Part shown: in pieces, positions 22,914 through 36,024 of the stretch
How positions within the stretch are numbered: position 1 is the first letter of the stretch
How the letters are laid out: each line of letters opens with the position of its first letter
Source of the DNA: Calliopum simillimum
Taxonomy: Eukaryota; Arthropoda; Insecta; Diptera; Lauxaniidae
Direction of reading: 5' to 3'
DNA: 64,000 bases
Assembly (NCBI GenBank): GCA_951812925.1
Contig: OX638370.1
Span: forward strand, 6,596,001 to 6,660,000
Position numbers and translations under genes: made by a program
The notes under the pieces: model-generated
Seen by the model: only the letters and a program-made list of their open reading frames with translations
Database searches by the model: none
What the model was told of the DNA's origin: nothing

Positions 22914-23667
22914 AAATTGCGCCTATAAATATGCATTGGTTTTTTTCCCTGTGTGATGGTTGCAGTTTTTTTCATTTAGTTTTCTTTTACTGCTTCAGAG
23001 CACCACCACACACTTAAAAAGTTGTGTGAATTTTTTTGTATATGTTAATTGAAAGCGGCATTGTCCATGGTTTTATGTTTACACTGCAAGGAAACATGTA
23101 TCACATAAGCAAATATTGTAAAATCTAAATATTGACGTAATTTTCTCTTTTATTTTCAACTCTAAATTGTTTCTCTATGTGTAAAGTGCTCATTTTTTAT
23201 CAATAGTATATTCTGCATAAAATTTAATTCAAGGCTAACGTATTGAGCTGGCCCAACGTTGCTTGAAAGATCAATTTTATTTGCATATGTACGAGAGTGT
23301 TGCTGTCATGCGTATGTGTTGTGGGTGTTTGTGCGTGCTGAATTCTTCTTCTTTTTTATCGCATGATATTTGCATTGCTGAAAATTAATGTATTTGCCGA
23401 AATAAAATAAATTGTACCTACAAGTCTATTGGAAATATTTAAATTTTATTATTTATATCCTTATATTTTATGTGAATTTTGAATTGACTTTTGTATTTGA
23501 ATGAGTGCTGCTGCAGTGATGAATGAATGCCAATTTCAATTTATAGTATGAGGGTTGCTTATAAGTGGCACTAGATGGTGCCTGATTTGCAGTGAAAAAT
23601 TGTGTGTATGTCTTTTTAAATGCTTACTAAAAAGTTAATTTAAAAATTTAAAACTGCAAGATAGATA
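22914..23667. other. AT-rich non-coding stretch
   Basis: Ordinary AT-rich sequence. AGGGTTGCTTATAAGTGGCA near 23550 resembles transposon end sequence but no partner was found. Confidence 0.35.
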
Positions 23668-24935
23668 CGTAGGGCACTACTTATATTTCGGGAAAAGCAA
23701 ATAATAACAAACATTTTTAATTGAAAATAGCTTTATTGTATTTCAAAATATTTTTTTTGATGATCAATACACTTTTGCATTCTTTCAAACCATTTGTCAT
23801 AGCAGTTTTCCCATTCCTCTTGAGACACCTCCAAAGCATGGTTTTTGAACGCTTCAACTGCTACTTCGGCGCTCGTAAATTGTTGACCACGCAGTTTACC
23901 TTTGACGTTCGGGAACAAGAAGAAGTCATTGGGAGCCAAATCAGGACTGTACGAACGATGAGTCATCCAATCTTTGTTTTGACTGCCCAAAAATTCACTT
24001 GTTTCACGAGATGCGTGAGAGCTCGCACTGTCATGATGGAGAATGATTCGTCTTCGGGGGTTGGTTTTACGAATTTCTCCGAAGACTTCCGGCAAACAAA
24101 TAGTCGTGTACCACTCAAAATTGACCGTTCTACGTTGTTCAAGCAAAACAGTGGCCACATGACCCATTCGGCTGATGAAACAGGCAACCATTTGCTTCGC
24201 TGTGCTTCTTCCACGAACAACTTTTGTTGGATTTAGCTCGTCTTGGAATGCCCACACGGCCGATTGCTGTTTTGCTTCCAGCTCATACGCGTACACCCAT
24301 GATTCGTCACCTGTCAGAATCTTATGCACGTATTTTAAAGCACCACGGTCGAATTTTTTAGTCATTTCCTTACACCAAACGATGCAAGCCTTTTTTGAGC
24401 GATTGATTAATTTCGGGGTTTCCAACGAGAACAAACTTTTTTTACAACTAATCGTTCATGCAAAATCGAATGTATTGGAGTGGAACTAATGTGCAAGGAT
24501 GTTTCGATGTCACAATATGCCACATGGCGATCTTGCATAATCAGTTCATGCACTGCATCGATGTTTTGTGGGACAACAACCGATTTTGGACGACCTTTAC
24601 GGAATTTTTCGGTGACCCAACTCCGACCACAATTGAATTCACTTTACTAACCATATACTGTGGCTTTTGATAGTGCTTTATTGCCGTACAAAGAACTGAG
24701 TTCATTGACACATTCTTGTCGACGTAATCCACGTCGAAATTTGTGAAAAATAATCCAACGAAAACCTTTTCTTGAAATTTCCATTTTTTGGCCAAATTGA
24801 TTTACTTAACTCAATGGAAACAAAACAAATAGCACTTGTACATAAAACTTTGTGAGTACGTTTATGCTAAAATATGTCAAACTTTATTATGGTGTTGCCA
24901 GATTTTAGCTATTGAAATATAAGTAGTGCCCCTTG
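23668..24935 (-). mobile_element. mariner element, DD34D, full length but inactivated
   Basis: Both ends share GGGCACTACTTATATTTC in inverted orientation (near 23673 and 24915) and are flanked by TA dinucleotides (23666-23667 and 24936-24937), the mariner target site. The element is about 1.27 kb, the usual mariner size, with one transposase reading on the minus strand. Short inverted repeats, TA flanks and the catalytic motifs of the enclosed gene together make the assignment secure. The subfamily (rosa-like or related) is a guess. Confidence 0.93.
23733..24784 (-). pseudogene. mariner transposase, inactivated by a stop and a frameshift
   Basis: The N-terminal reading starts at the ATG whose first base is 24784 (MEISRKGFRW...), giving a helix-turn-helix region including NELSSLYGNKALSKATVYG. 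It hits TAG at 24647-24649, resumes in the same frame (FRKGRPKS, then DRHVAYCDIETSL), and shifts frame near 24410. The C-terminal part is open from 24434 to 23733 and contains LTGDESW (first Asp), ILHHDSASSH (second Asp) and SPDLAPNDFFLFP (third Asp). I count 34 residues between the second and third Asp, so the catalytic triad is DD34D and intact. The stop and frameshift preclude an active enzyme. Confidence 0.93.
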
Positions 24936-25049
24936 TATGTATATAGTTATTTTAATATGCTCTTTGTTAAAATAAAAACCAAAAACCAAACTTACCATTT
25001 TAGGGTCAGTAACCGTTAAATTATCATCGACTAAGCAACTCAATAGAGA

Positions 25050-25802
25050 AAAAACTAGTAAGAATGTAGCCTTTGGCGTGGCCAAACATTAATTACCCTA
25101 CACTGCAGTATTCCAAAAATTGTGCTTATATGGAAGGTACCCCTTGTCTGAGTTCACCCAGTTTTTGCTCAGAGCTTACACATATAGCCCTTAGTGTTTG
25201 GGTAAAATTTAGTTGGATTATCTCAAAAAACTCTTTCAGTATAAAATTTTGAAACTATGGGAGGTGCCACGCCCTCTTGTTCGATTTCGTCTTGTTTTTC
25301 CTCAGAGTGTGCATTTGTAGTCTTTAGTATTTGAGTGAAATTTGGTAGGATTATCTCAAAAAACGCTTTCAGTACAGCGTTTTGAAACTTTTACTTATAT
25401 GGGAGGTGCCACGCCCTCTTGTATGAATTCGCCTAGTTTTTGCTCAGAGCTTGCGCTAACTATTTCTAGTATTCGTGTGTATTTTGGTTGCATTGATGTA
25501 AAAAATTCTCTTCAAGTTGGATTTTGAATTTATTTCTTGTATTGGCGATTTCACTCATTTTCAATCCATCGAGCTCACTTTAACTGCTAAGGCAGTTTAC
25601 CGAATTTCATTGAATTATCTTGCTCAGTTTTCCAAAAAAATATATTTCCATACACAGCCAGCCAGCCAGACAGACATGGCTATATCGACTCAGGAGATGA
25701 CGCTGATCAAGAATATATGTACTTTTTAATACCTGCCACACCTTCTTCTCTGCGTTACAAACGGAAGAACAAAGTTAATGTACCCAGGGTGTAGGGTATA
25801 AA
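25050..25802 (-). repeat. Mini-me-like repeat copy C
   Basis: Minus-strand orientation relative to copy A. The sequence runs from GTGGCCAAACATTAATTACC and CACTGCAGTATT at the left, through internal units with GGGAGGTGCCACGCCCTCTT, to CCAGCCAGACAGACATGGC, the conserved core TATATCGACTCAGGAGATGA (from 25681), a TA-rich run and finally ACCCAGGGTGTAGGGTATA. Core flanked by a TA-rich run on one side and GTCT/GGCT repeats on the other is the hallmark described for dipteran mini-me elements. Confidence 0.8.
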
Positions 25803-25829
25803 CAAAAAAATTTCAATTTTTACTCAAAA

Positions 25830-26430
25830 TTTCACTTAAATTTCTTTAACCCATTTTAGCCTATTGCTTGCTCACGCAAAAATCAAATCTTTTGGCTTTC
25901 AGCAAAATTTTTCCTTAATTTCTTCAACCCATTTTCGCGCTATGTTCGCTCATGCGAAAGTAATAACTTTTGATCACAAAATGTTTTTCAAAACTCGGAC
26001 TTTTTACAGAAATTTAGCTTAATCCCTTTAAGCCATATTTGTTATTTGTGCGCATATACGAACATCTAAATTTTTGATCACAAAAATTTTTCCCAAAGTC
26101 ATTTTTTCACAAGGTTTTTCTTTTAATTTCTTTAACCCATATTCGCCCTTTTTTCACACGCGCGAAAATCAAATCTTTTGATCACAAAAATTTTTCCCAA
26201 ACTAATTTCTGCACAAAATTTTACCTAAAATTTTTTTAACCCATTTTCGCCTTCTGTTTGCTCGTGCCAGTGTCAAAACTTTTGATCAATTTTTTGAACT
26301 CATATTCGGCCCATGTTCATTAACTTGAAAGGCAAAACTTTGAGCCGCAAAAATTTTTCCGAAAGTCAGTTGTTTCTCAAAATTGTACTTAAATTTCTGT
26401 AACCCATATTTGTCGTTTGTTCGCGTTTGT
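25830..26430. repeat. Imperfect tandem array, about 100-bp unit
   Basis: Units share TTTAACCCAT(A/T)TTCGCC, a TTCGCTCA(T/C)GCGAAA-like block and CTTTTGATCACAAAAATTTT. Copies begin near 25848, 25928, 26030, 26133, 26238, 26296 and 26400. Strongly diverged, hence old. Non-coding. Confidence 0.7.
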
Positions 26431-26439
26431 TCGCAACTA

Positions 26440-28190
26440 AAGGGTTAAAGTTGCATTCTCTTATGACACACTAAATGATTTAAAGTTCTTTCGCACAACA
26501 CAAAAATCATTTCCTAAATGCAAAAAATTACACTCCAATTCTGACATACATGACATTTCGCACTAATGTGCTCAAATCTACAGCATAAATGTTTTCCACT
26601 TATCTACGTCATCTCAACTTTTTGTCTATTACCGTTGCACTTACTTTTGTCATCACAACTAATATGGCATTTTTTATCACCAACATTTATTCCATTTGTT
26701 GTAGGTAGTTATTTTGAGTTGGTAGGTGCACATGCTAGAAAAAACAGAACTCTACTTAGAAGGTAAACTAGCGCAATAAACAGACAATGACAGTGATAGT
26801 GTGCATGTTGGTGAAAGAGATGGCATCATTGTTGGAATGAGTGCGAACGTGCATTTAGTAAAATTGCACATTTTTCTTTTATAAATCCTTGACAATAGAA
26901 AATGTAATAAAAGTTTTTACAATTTGCCATTGCTGCTGCTGCAGAGCATTTTGTATATTAAGTTGACTTGGAGTGACATTAAGTGACGTAATATGCAACA
27001 GATTGAAATGTTTACTACCCCATTGTTGGTTTTGTTGAAAAGTGATGAAAATTGCATTTTATATTGTTGTCATAGTTATTGCGTAGAGTAGTTAATGCGT
27101 ATTGCTAGGTGTCTAAAAGTATGCAACAAAAATTATTTTACTATATGCAAACTAGTTTTGGTATAAATATTATTGCATACTTTGAGGAGCGCTGAAAAAA
27201 TCGAAAGTCGAAATGCGGTTTTTTAAAAAATAAACTTCTGCCATATTTTGAATAAAAAAAATTCGTTTTTCCTTGCCAAATTTCAACTGTCCATCAAAGA
27301 CACATTAAGAAAACCTCCCTAACGTAAGAAATGCTTTCATAAGCCATTTTTCCCATGCATATGCATTTATTAGAAATGTCTCCAACGAAATGGAAACAAA
27401 TTCTACGCTGAGAATGAGAATGTGTGCCAAAAAACAACTTTGCTCTTTTTTCGCATTGTGTTTGGCTAACCAACTTTTTCCATTTGAATGCATTGTCCAA
27501 ACGAAAAAATACAAAATGCAATTCCTGACTGCTACTACACCCGCAGTCAACTTGACAAAGAAATCATAAAATATGCGCTGCTGTGAAACAAGAGTCAATA
27601 GTGAGAAAAAAGCACCAGTTACCAAATTTATGCGCAATGGCTGCGTTGAAAGCTCGTCGCTGTATGAAATATTAAGGAAATCACTGCCAAGTCACAGAAA
27701 AACCCGAAAAAAAAACTAAAAAAATACAAATAGAAAAATTTTAAAAACAAAAATTTTCCATTGCATATTTTGTAGCTTTTAAACTGAGTTGTATGCGTTT
27801 GCTTTTTGGCGCATGCAAATAAACAAAGTACCAACCAAAAAGTAAAACCCGATACAGCGTGGCATAGTGCACAAAAACCAAAGTCGGCCAAAACTCAATT
27901 TACGCAATGCCAAAAAGTATGCTATGCATAAGAGTATTTTTCTCAAAACGAAAAAAAGCATGTGCAGTGGTAGTCATGCGTATTGTTTTGTCATTGTGTT
28001 AACTGAAGAATGCTTTTAAGTACTAAGGATTTTTAGAAAGCAATTACGATTTGTATGGTGAGTATCATTGAACCATATAAAAAAATGGCTTATAAATTTA
28101 GGTAACTGTTGATAAAATTCTTCTGAAGTATAGTTTGATGGTAAACCAAAATCAATTTTAGCACAAAAAAGTTACTTTTAAGTTTCTAGC
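26440..28190. other. Non-coding stretch
   Basis: No supported exon or element. Several minus-strand open frames near 27300-27960 are Phe/Leu-rich and show no conserved motifs. Confidence 0.4.
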
Positions 28191-28199
28191 ACTTCTCAG

Positions 28200-29992
28200 A
28201 TGGTTCTTTTTATCCACTTTTTTAATAATTTTGACTGATTTCAAGTTTTTCCTCATTTTTCCTTTGTTTACCAAACTTTTTCAATAATTTTGCATTATTT
28301 CGAATCATTCACCATTTATAGACTTTTTATTAACTTTTTGAATATTTTTGACTTGGTTCAAGCCTTTCACCATTTTTAACTAACGCCCCCCCCTTCCCTT
28401 TTGAAAACTTTTTCCTTATTGCGAAGTATTCACCTTTCTCCGACCTCTTATCGACTTTTTGAATGATTTTGCCTCGTTTCCAGTACTTCATCACTATTCG
28501 ACTTTCTATCCACTTATTGTTTTTTTTTGCCCTATTTTAAACCATTCACTATTTTCGGCATTTTATCAAACTTTTGCCATAATAACTTTCTTCAATATAT
28601 TTGCCATATTTCAAGTTTTTTACTCTTTTTAGACTTTTCATACACTTTTTGCGTACCTTTCTCTTATATTACGTTATCCACCATTTTCCACTTTTTGTAT
28701 ATTTTCCCTTGTTTCAAGCTTTCCACCATTTTTTAACTTTTTACATACTTTTTGAATACATTTGCCTTGTTTCAAGTTCTTCATAATTTTTGAATTTTTA
28801 TCTACTTTTTGATTACTTTTGCTTGCACATAGTTATTTAACATTTTTCGACTTTTCCAATACTTTTGCCTTGTTTGAAGCATTTCATCAATATTTGACTT
28901 TTTATCCACTTTTTTTCTTACTTTTGCCATATTTCGAATCATTCACTATTACATACTTATATAGACTTTTTATCCACTTTTTGAATAATTTTGTCTTATT
29001 TCGAATCATTCACCATTTACAGACTTTTTATCCACTTTTTGCTTATTTTTGCCTTATTTCGATTCATTTACTTTTGATAGACTTTTTATCCACTTTTTGA
29101 ATACTTTTGCCTTATTTCGAATCATTCACTATGTATTGACTTTTTATCCACTTTTTGTTTACCTTTGCCTTATTTCGAATCATTCACTATTTATAGACTT
29201 TTTATCCACTTTTTGAATACTTTTGCCTTATATTAAGCTATTTAAAATTTTTCGAATTTTTCAATACTTTTGCCTTGTTTCAAGTATTTCACCAGTATTT
29301 GACTTTTTATTCACTTTTTGCTTATTTTTGCCTTATTTCGAATCATTCACTATTTATAGACTTTTTATCCATTTTTGCTTAATTTTGCCTTATTTCGATT
29401 CATTTACTATTTATAGCCTTTTTATCCACTTTTTGCTTACTTTTGCCTTATTTCGAATCATTCACTATTTATAGACTTTGTATCCACTTTTTGAATACTT
29501 CTGCCTTATTTCAAATCATACACTATGTATTGACTTTTTATCCACTTTTTGCTTACTTTTGCCTCATTTCGAATCATTCACTATTTATAGACTTTTTATC
29601 CACTTTTTGAATACTTTTGCCTTATATCGAATCATTCACTATTTATAGACTTTTTATCCACTTTTTGAATACTTTTGCCTTGTTTCGAATCATTCAATAT
29701 TTATATACTTTTTATCCACTTTTTGAATAATTTTGACTAATATTAAGTTGTTTAACATTTTTCAAATTTTTCAATACTTTTGCCTTGTTTCAAGTATTTC
29801 ACCAATATTGGACTTTTTATCCACTTTTTGCTTACTTTTGCCTTATTTCGAATCACTCACTATTCATAGACTTTTTATTCACTTTTTGAATACTTTTGCC
29901 TTATATTAAGTTATTTAACATTTTTTCAATTATCCTGCATTTTTTCAATTCACCATTTTTCGAGTTGTTGTCCACATTTTGTATACTTTTGC
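28200..29992. repeat. 1.8 kb imperfect 58-bp tandem array
   Basis: The unit is about 58 bp with GACTTTTTATCCACTTTTTG, then AATACTTTTGCCTTATTTCG and AATCATTCACTATTTATA. The best copies are at 29080-29720. Copies decay toward both ends and some are composed of shorter subunits. Phe/Leu/His-rich open frames on the + strand are by-products. Confidence 0.85.
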
Positions 29993-32196
29993 ATGCAATC
30001 ATAACGTATGATCATCAAAGACATATGAAAGAAGTATTCTTCGGACTAGGTAGTCTAGCCCATTGATTACATTTTAGTTCTATCTACCCTGGTATCGAGA
30101 TAAGGGACACATTGTTCCTAATAGGTATGACTTTGAGGTGTCAAAACCATTTTCTCTGACTAGATTTGGGTATATTGAAGACGACATTCTTGAATATATG
30201 ACAGTTTTGCAAGGAAATCTCTAAGCACATCTATCGTCTAACAAAGCAAAACTTATACATCAGCAATGAAGTAATTTTGCACAAGCTACAAGTAAATGCT
30301 CTGCTTTAAAACTTACTAATGATTGCTTAGTTAAAGTCATAAGATATCGTTTCTACCAAACGAGAGTAAAGAAATGATTTAGCAAACTTGAAAAAGGCTT
30401 GACAGTACATCGTATACACGCATACACTAACAAGCATACAAACAAAAATGGTAAAGGATACAAGCTAAAAGCAAAAGACAACCTACTACATGAACGAGTA
30501 GAATGAGTAAATGAATGACGGAACACCAGTCAAATATAGGCACTATGAAATGCATGAAATCGCATACACTGCTACACAAACATATCCTGAGAATGAAGTG
30601 CTCAGCTCATACTCGAATGAAGTCTCAGATGAATATTAATTACCATTTGAAAGCTTGTCATACACTTGTGGAAATTTAGCAGCAACAACAATGGGAACAG
30701 TCATGATACCAAAGTTGGAGTAGGAGTCATTACGTTGAAAACATGATGATGGTAGCTATCTACCATCTGTAGTAAGAAGACAGTGGGCAGATAAACTAAT
30801 ATATAAGATAAAGTCCACAAGACTAACTTGAAGGAACATTGATAACAAGCTTCCAGAAAAAAGGTTTTGTTGATATCTTGCCCCACAGTGCACAGTGTTT
30901 GTTGCAATGTTTAAAGTTGTGTTAGCAACATGAAATGATTTGCTATTGCTTTTAAATTTGTTTATGACTTTCCATCTATTTGTTTGTTCTGATGCATTTA
31001 GCAGACAGTGCTGCCATTGTCAATAAATTACGTATGAGAATTGCAATGCAGCTACAAATGCATTTCAGTGTATTTGTATATTAATATGTATGTGCGTGTT
31101 AATTTGTGTGACTTTATGTTTGCACTCGATAGGCTGTAAATTGTCCAATTTACATTTGTGCCTTTTTATGACATTAATTTTATTAGATATTTTCATAAGG
31201 GTGGTTTTCTAAACTCAATTGCAAAATGGTTGGAGTTCGGGTTGAGAACTGCTCACATTTGTATTTACTGTTAAAGGGTCCAAAGATTTTAGTTAAAAGT
31301 AACTTAAATTCCTTAGTCTGTACGTTTTCTCCAACGTTGAATGTTCTTATGCAATTTTTTGAAAAATTATACGTATTGATTTTGAGTTATGAAGGTCTCA
31401 AGATCAAAAATTTTTCACATCGAAATTTTCAAATTCAAATTTAATTTCTCGCTAACGTCAATTTAGCTGATATTGCACGTTATCATTAACTACTCAGAAA
31501 TGCAGATGTATAAAATAAATAATTGAGCATCAACATATAATAGAACGCCTGAAGGTAGGCAATTAAATTTTATTGCATTTGTTTTGCTTGGCTACTCAAC
31601 AAAAGTACAACAAGAAAGTGATGCTGTTGAGGTCTAAATGCTTTTATTAGCTGCTAACAGCAGCTCATTATGCAATTGCACATACTACATTCGAAGGCAC
31701 ACACTCACACGTATGTATGAATGCATGACCCATACCAACAAAAAACTTACACGCACTTGCAATAGATTGCTCGTTTACACATTGTCGCATTTGAATGCAA
31801 ATTAACACAATAATTTTGCAACCATTTAAAATCGATTAAAAGCCTTTGAGTTGAACAAGCACACACACACACACGCGTACGAGCGACCAAAACCCATTCC
31901 CAACTTTCTTGCAATTTAAAATCTACATATGTATACGTGTCTGCATAGGTAAGGCAATCCTTTTAAAGGTTCGGAATGAAGAAACGTACACACACATATG
32001 TACAAAGTTCATTACATTTAGAGAATTGCAATGTTTTGTTGTGTTTTGCACCTATAATGCTGCAAAAAGTTGCCAGAGGAAGATAAAAATTACTAAAAAA
32101 TTGTGAATAAGACGATAAATTATAGTACGTTGCTTTTATTCCGATATTTAAAATATAAAAACATATTTGGAATACACAAATGAAAACTTTGTATAT
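29993..32196. other. Non-coding stretch between two related tandem arrays
   Basis: No exon, RNA or transposon recognised. Contains an (AC)n run at 31860-31875. Confidence 0.4.
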
Positions 32197-33045
32197 TTTC
32201 AAACATTTTTCAACTATTTCAAATTTATTCCTTTTCTGAAATTATTCCGATTTTTTGAATACTTTTGCCTTATATCAAATTATTTACTATTTTTGGACTT
32301 TTGACCCACTTTTTCAATACTTTTGCTATATTTCAAACTATATATTATTTTTCGATTTTTTACCGACTTTTTGAATAGTTTTGCTTTATTTCAAGCTATC
32401 TAACAATTTTCGGCTATTTACCCACCGACTATTTACCCACTATTTACATACTTTTGCCTCATCTTAAGTCTTTAACCATTTGTTTACTTTTTACCAATTT
32501 TCTGAATACTTTTCCCTTAACCAAAGCTATTTACTATTTGTTTACCTTTTTGCCACTTTTTGAATACTTTTTGATTTATTTCAAGCTATTTAACATTTTT
32601 CGACTTTTTACCCACTTTTTGAATACTTTATGTCTTATTTCAAGCGATTTAGCAATTTTGACTTTTTGATAATGTTTTTAATCCTTTTGCTTCATTTTGA
32701 GATTTTCGACTTTTTACCAACTTTGCCTTATCTTGAGTTTTTCACCATTTGTTTTTTTTTTCTCCACTTTTTGCCTAATTTTAAGCTACTTACCATTTTT
32801 CGACTTTTTACCTACTTTTTGAATACTTTTGCTTTATTTTGAGTTTTTCGAATTTGTATCCACTTTTTTAATACTTCTGCCTTTTTCCCAGTTATTCACC
32901 ACTTTTCGACTTTTTTTTTTACTCTTTGAATACTTTTGATCAATTCACCATTTTCGACTTTCACGCAACTTTTGAATAACTTTTATTTAATTTTAAGTTA
33001 CTCACGATTTATCGACTTTTTATCTACTTTTTGTATACTTTTGTG
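32197..33045. repeat. Second imperfect array of the 58-bp family
   Basis: Same vocabulary as 28.2-30.0 kb (CGACTTTTTACCCACTTTTTG, AATACTTTTGCCTTAT, CAAGCTATTTACCATTT) in the same orientation, but more diverged and with variable unit length. The two arrays lie 2.2 kb apart and probably derive from one larger array. Confidence 0.75.
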
Positions 33046-34640
33046 TTACATAATTCATAATTTATAGTTTGTGCAAACTGTTTGGAATATCTATAAACAC
33101 AACAAAATATTGAAAAATTCTCCTTAACATCTGGCAGCACTGTTAGAGCTGTGAGTTTCTTGAAAGAACTAAAACATTGGCAGGAGAGAGCAACTTTATA
33201 ACAAGAGCCACAAAAGCCACAATTATTTTACTAATATGTGTGTGTGTGTGCAATGCGATGTTTGTGGTGGGTACAAAGTGTACAGGTGTGTAAGTGTGAA
33301 CAATGCGTGCTGTATGCACTTTCAAGTATGTTGCTATGAGTAGCATTTACAGCACGTAAAACAAACAAATGCACAAATACTTGCGCTAAAAGCAAATACA
33401 ATGCACACAGAGAACAATATGCTGTGTATATAGTATACTGAAATCAAAGTAAAATTTACAATGCGTGCAAAGTTTAAGGAGTCGTCTCAAAGTTGTTGCT
33501 ATTGGCTGCTGCAGTTACTTTTGTAAGTAGCACCCTGAGGACATTAACCTACTGATTATTCACATTAGAATCAAAATTGTATTAAATTAAAGTCACAGTT
33601 ATTTTTTTGACTAAAACTGCAATTGCTCTATATAAGCAAATGAGGAAATTAAGCATAAAGTCGTTAGCGGCAGCAATTCATTTGAACGGCAATTTGAATG
33701 TTTAATTGCAAGCTTCAAGCAATTACATTTGGTAGTCTTTAAGAGTCACTTTGCGCAAGACAAACGCTAAACACTCAATAGAATAGGGCTCAAAAAGTAT
33801 AATTTTTATTCAAGTATTTATTTATAGCCTTCTGCAGCGTATTTTCTTATGTTTAACATTCTTTTTATGCCCAAAATATTGTCTGCCCTTTTGTGGCAAC
33901 AAAATGTTGCAATAAATGTTATTTCAAAACATAAATGGCAACGAATTTTCTACATTTTATGAAAAAATAAAATGTAGTCCTCACAATGTTTAAAATATTG
34001 TGTACAAATTTTCACCCAAAAATTTATTTTCACGAACATTTTACATTGTTTGCCAATCTCTTGTGGGTTATTATAGCAAAAAAGAACAACAATAAAGAAA
34101 CATGTCCTTTGAGAGAAATAGCTCCCACTCTTGTTGCACAGCGTAATATGGCCAATATTTGATGGCACTTGCTTTTGATATTTTTAAATTTTTTGTCATT
34201 TCTTTTCTCTTGTTACAAAATAACATAAATTTGACCCATTTGGCCCAGGCACTTAATTTTTTGGCATTTTGCTAATTTATTTTGTAGCATGCTTTTGGGC
34301 GTTCACTGTACGTATTGTAGATGTAGCTGTAGCATACGTGGCCCGTAATGTAAATCATTGTTAGATTTATGCCTTGTAATAAAAAAAAAACATTGAAATT
34401 TGTAACATGGCAGAGTAGTAATACAAATTAGATACGGCGATTCGGGGCATGTTCAAATAATTGCATTATAAAATTAACAATTTTTTTTTATAAAAAAAAA
34501 TGCCAACTGTAAAATATTTTAAATTTTATTGTTACACACTATAGATTACTGAATTTCAAGTTGGAGAAATATAACCGGCAAATAGGAACTTCCAATGAAT
34601 TATCTCAGCAATTTAAACATAATTTTTGCTTTAAATTTCT
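33046..34640. other. Non-coding stretch
   Basis: No supported gene. Includes a short (GT)n run at 33237-33250 and A/T-rich sequence. Confidence 0.4.
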
Positions 34641-35190
34641 GATTTTCAAGTAATTATGTGAGTGTCCTAAATTTTTCCTATACTTATACAATATTTTGAG
34701 AGAAATTTTTAGAAAATGTTTCATATTCTTATATATGAAATTCTTATATTTAAAAACAGCCACTTACTAAACTTTTAATTATTACTTTACACTCAAAAAT
34801 CTGCTAAACCAGCACAAACTACTTGTCTTTACCCATATAGAAGTTGAGTTATGAAAGTTTATAGGCAATTATTATTATCATTCAATCATTTAACATGACG
34901 TATGGGTAACATTTAATTTAATACAAACATTTAGTGGCAAAAATATTTTCTATAATTCTCTGTATATTAATTTAGCAAACAGACATTCAAATTTTTAAGT
35001 AAACTTAGAAAGTATAAGAATATTAATTCTCTTATATTTCAAAGCAGCCACTAACAAAACTTGTAACTATTGTTTAGTTTTCAGAAAACTCTTAATATAG
35101 CACCATCTACTCGTCTTTAAGTATATCGAAACTGAGCTATTTATACAAATGCATTCCAAGCATTTAACATGACGTATGAGTGACATTTTT
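34641..35190 (-). repeat. Tandem dimer of the ACTCATACGTCATG family, reverse orientation
   Basis: Heads (as CATGACGTATGGGTAACATT and CATGACGTATGAGTGACATT) lie at 34894 and 35168, a period of 274 bp, almost identical to the 272 bp of the dimer at 13.4 kb. Each unit also shares TTCTTATATTT(A/C)AAA, CAGCCACT(T/A)AC(T/A)AAACTT, a CTAnTCGTCTTTA-like segment and GAGTTAT/GAGCTAT. CATTTAACATGACGTATG is common to both. Confidence 0.85.
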
Positions 35191-35515
35191 TTCTATATAT
35201 TCGCCGGCTAAAACTTATGTTTCGCATAGGTTGTAAAAAGTTTCTTTTGACTTGCTTTCACAAAATCTGTACTTAAATCTGTTTTATAATTGTTTTGAAG
35301 CATTGCATCTTCCCTATCCACACAATGTTTACAAAAAGGAACGCATCTTTTTGCGACAAATTAACACTTGAACATCAACAAGATACAGAAAAACTAAGTT
35401 ACATCTCAAAGGCTTAAGACAAAAAAGCTGAATAGAGTCAACTCAAGTAGAAAAAAGAAAAAGAAATGCAGACAAAACTGCTTTCAATCGCCAGAACCCA
35501 TTAAATACAATTCAT

Positions 35516-36024
35516 CATGGCGTAGTTGACATTTAATTTGACACGCGGCTGCACATTTGCACAGGTACGGTAGTAGTAGGTACACATATGCAAAAAATGG
35601 CACAACACTTAGCAACCAACATACACAAAAAAAATATATACACACACAAAAGACTTACACATATATATGTACGAGTATAAATGTACAGGTAGTTGCACAA
35701 TTTGGACAGTTGCTGAGCTGTGACTTGTTGTAGAATAAAAGTGAAAGTAGAAAACACACAACCAATACAGTTTTATCTCTTTAAAGTTAAAACCAAATTT
35801 ATATTTTTTTTTTTTATTTTTTAAGGAAAATAAAAAATATTGCGAGAAAATTGTCAAGAAATCCTCATAACTTAAGCAGCCAGCGCTCAAATACTAAGAT
35901 ATTGTCAGAATTCTTGTGTGGACAATTATGACTTTGAAATTTTTTTTCTAAAATGCATCGGCGCTTAAGAATGGTCCAACATCATGTTTCGTATGTTACT
36001 CAACATGTCGTATGAGTGACATTT
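35516..36024 (-). repeat. Two more reverse copies of the ACTCATACGTCATG family
   Basis: CATGGCGTAGTTGACATTTAA at 35516 is a degraded head. CATGTCGTATGAGTGACATT at 36004 is a good one, preceded about 130 bp upstream by CTTAAGCAGCCAGCGC, the distal block of the family. Confidence 0.65.

Noticed and set aside
28200..29992. CRISPR-like repeat-spacer array
   Set aside because: Units are contiguous and diverged with no unique spacers, in eukaryotic DNA; an ordinary imperfect satellite.
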